Shown here in pieces: positions 14,842-15,697 of a stretch of DNA of 15,697 nucleotides; within the stretch, counting starts at the first letter, position 1, and the number at the start of each line of letters is the position of its first letter. The stretch spans positions 1 through 15,697 of the forward strand of contig FR888229.1 in assembly GCA_000431775.1 (NCBI GenBank), given 5' to 3'. The position numbers and the translations under genes were made by a program. Source of the stretch: Clostridium sp. CAG:413 (GTDB lineage Bacteria > Bacillota > Clostridia > Oscillospirales > Acutalibacteraceae). The notes beneath the pieces were generated by a model. The model did no database searches. It was not told where the DNA came from and was given only the letters and a program-made list of their open reading frames with translations.

Positions 14842-15697
14842 TTATTCGTTGAATATAACATTACTTTCACCGAGAATTTTACGCAATTCACGGAGAAGAA
14901 CGTCGTTAACGTCTATATTCTGCCCGATAGGGTTACGCTTATATTCCTTCGTGTCGGCAAAATAATAGTAGAGCGGCACTGCGCCGTCGAAAATATTCAG
15001 CAGCTTGCGGCAGTATTCGATCTGAGGCGATGAAGCAGTGTCAAATCGTAGGAAAAGCCCTCGTGCGGCCTTCTTTTTCTCCTGAGTCGGCGCTTTCGCC
15101 GCTTCGGCGGGCACGGATGACGGGCAAGGCTCGACAGCCTCGCAAACGACCTTGGTGTCCTCATCCTCACGCATACTGACTCTGCCGTGGAGAAGCAAAA
15201 TGTTGCCCTCGTGGAACATGGTCGGCTTCTCGATGAGCGTTTTGGGGAACACAATAACCTCTATTGAGCCTGTCATATCCTCAAAATTCAGAAATGCCAT
15301 TGTGGCGTCGCTTTTGGTTATCTTCTTTTTTGCCGAAGTTATAAGCCCGAGAAGCAGCACTCGGTCGTTATCCTTATATCTGCTCTCCTCGGCTGCTATA
15401 TCACCGATTTGAGCGCATTTGAGCGCTTTAGAAAGCTCTCGGTACTGCGCCATCGGGTGACCCGAGAGATACATTCCGGCAACTTCCTTCTCGTATTTCA
15501 AAAGCATCTCCGGCGAAAATTCCTCGGCTGGCGGATATGCAAAAGATGATTTGGGCTCGGTCGGTTCGGCGGCAGAGCCCGAAGAAAGGTCGCCGAAGCC
15601 AATCTGCCCCTCGACGTTGCGCCGCTTGGTATTATCAAGCTCCTCTATTATCGGGTCTATGACCGCGCACATCTGGCGGCGGTTGGCGCCCATGCCG
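14842..15697 (-). CDS. dnaE: DNA polymerase III alpha subunit DnaE, C-terminal part
   Basis: The reading frame is open through the right window edge, so this is the C-terminal fragment, about 285 residues. From the edge inward it shows GMGANRRQM and IDPIIEEL from the end of the helix-hairpin-helix region, a Pro/Glu-rich linker, EVAGMYLSGHPMAQY typical of DnaE, and an OB-fold beta segment (LLLGLITSAKKKITKSDATMA, FLNFEDMTGSIEVIVFPK, ILLLHGRVSMRE) that binds single-stranded DNA in DnaE enzymes. The polymerase palm lies outside the window. It precedes pfkA by 95 nt, an arrangement common in Clostridia. Whether the enzyme is DnaE1 or DnaE3 cannot be judged from this part. Confidence 0.93.
   Translation of the reverse strand, partial: GMGANRRQMCAVIDPIIEELDNTKRRNVEGQIGFGDLSSGSAAEPTEPKSSFAYPPAEEFSPEMLLKYEKEVAGMYLSGHPMAQYRELSKALKCAQIGDIAAEESRYKDNDRVLLLGLITSAKKKITKSDATMAFLNFEDMTGSIEVIVFPKTLIEKPTMFHEGNILLLHGRVSMREDEDTKVVCEAVEPCPSSVPAEAAKAPTQEKKKAARGLFLRFDTASSPQIEYCRKLLNIFDGAVPLYYYFADTKEYKRNPIGQNIDVNDVLLRELRKILGESNVIFNE

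Overview
The window looks like chromosomal DNA from an endospore-forming, low-to-mid GC Gram-positive bacterium of the Clostridia (Oscillospiraceae/Ruminococcaceae type). The evidence is a SpoIIM homologue, a CwlD-like amidase, a class A penicillin-binding protein, ATP-type PfkA, PcrA, a PolC/DnaE-type replication gene order (dnaE-pfkA-pcrA) and purine-rich Shine-Dalgarno sequences. This placement is inferred from protein resemblance and was not searched.

Layout: a left block on the + strand (1-8559) and a smaller + strand pair (8726-10671) meet a right block on the - strand (15697-10668). The left block begins with a sugar-phosphate isomerase-like TIM barrel. It is followed with no spacer by a metallophosphoesterase with a C-terminal membrane tail, then by a short coiled-coil protein with a DivIVA/GpsB-like look. 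After an 85-nt gap with a strong ribosome binding site comes a class A PBP (TTG start). A hairpin then separates it from ruvX (RNase H-fold YqgF), the cwlD-like amidase, radA and a protein resembling the DUF6873 GME-fold family. The theme is cell wall synthesis and remodelling combined with recombination and repair.

A 166-nt intergenic region (8560-8725) holds a perfect 12-bp inverted repeat and a 16-codon open frame. That frame overlaps the start of a Xer-type tyrosine recombinase by ATGA. The recombinase is followed, with a 1-nt overlap, by a more AT-rich alpha/beta hydrolase, whose stop codon overlaps convergently with that of spoIIM.

On the - strand, reading from the right edge: the C-terminal part of dnaE (cut by the window edge), a clear sigma-A-type promoter, pfkA, pcrA (8 nt downstream, probably co-transcribed), a weak hairpin terminator, a promoter closely resembling the mother-cell sigma-E consensus, and spoIIM.

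No tRNA, rRNA, CRISPR array, transposon or prophage structure was seen. Most of the window is ordinary housekeeping content. The better leads are the spoIIM promoter, the DivIVA/GpsB-like gene beside a class A PBP, the uncharacterised genes after radA and upstream of the recombinase, and the divergent metal site of the phosphoesterase. No clearly new multi-gene system could be supported.
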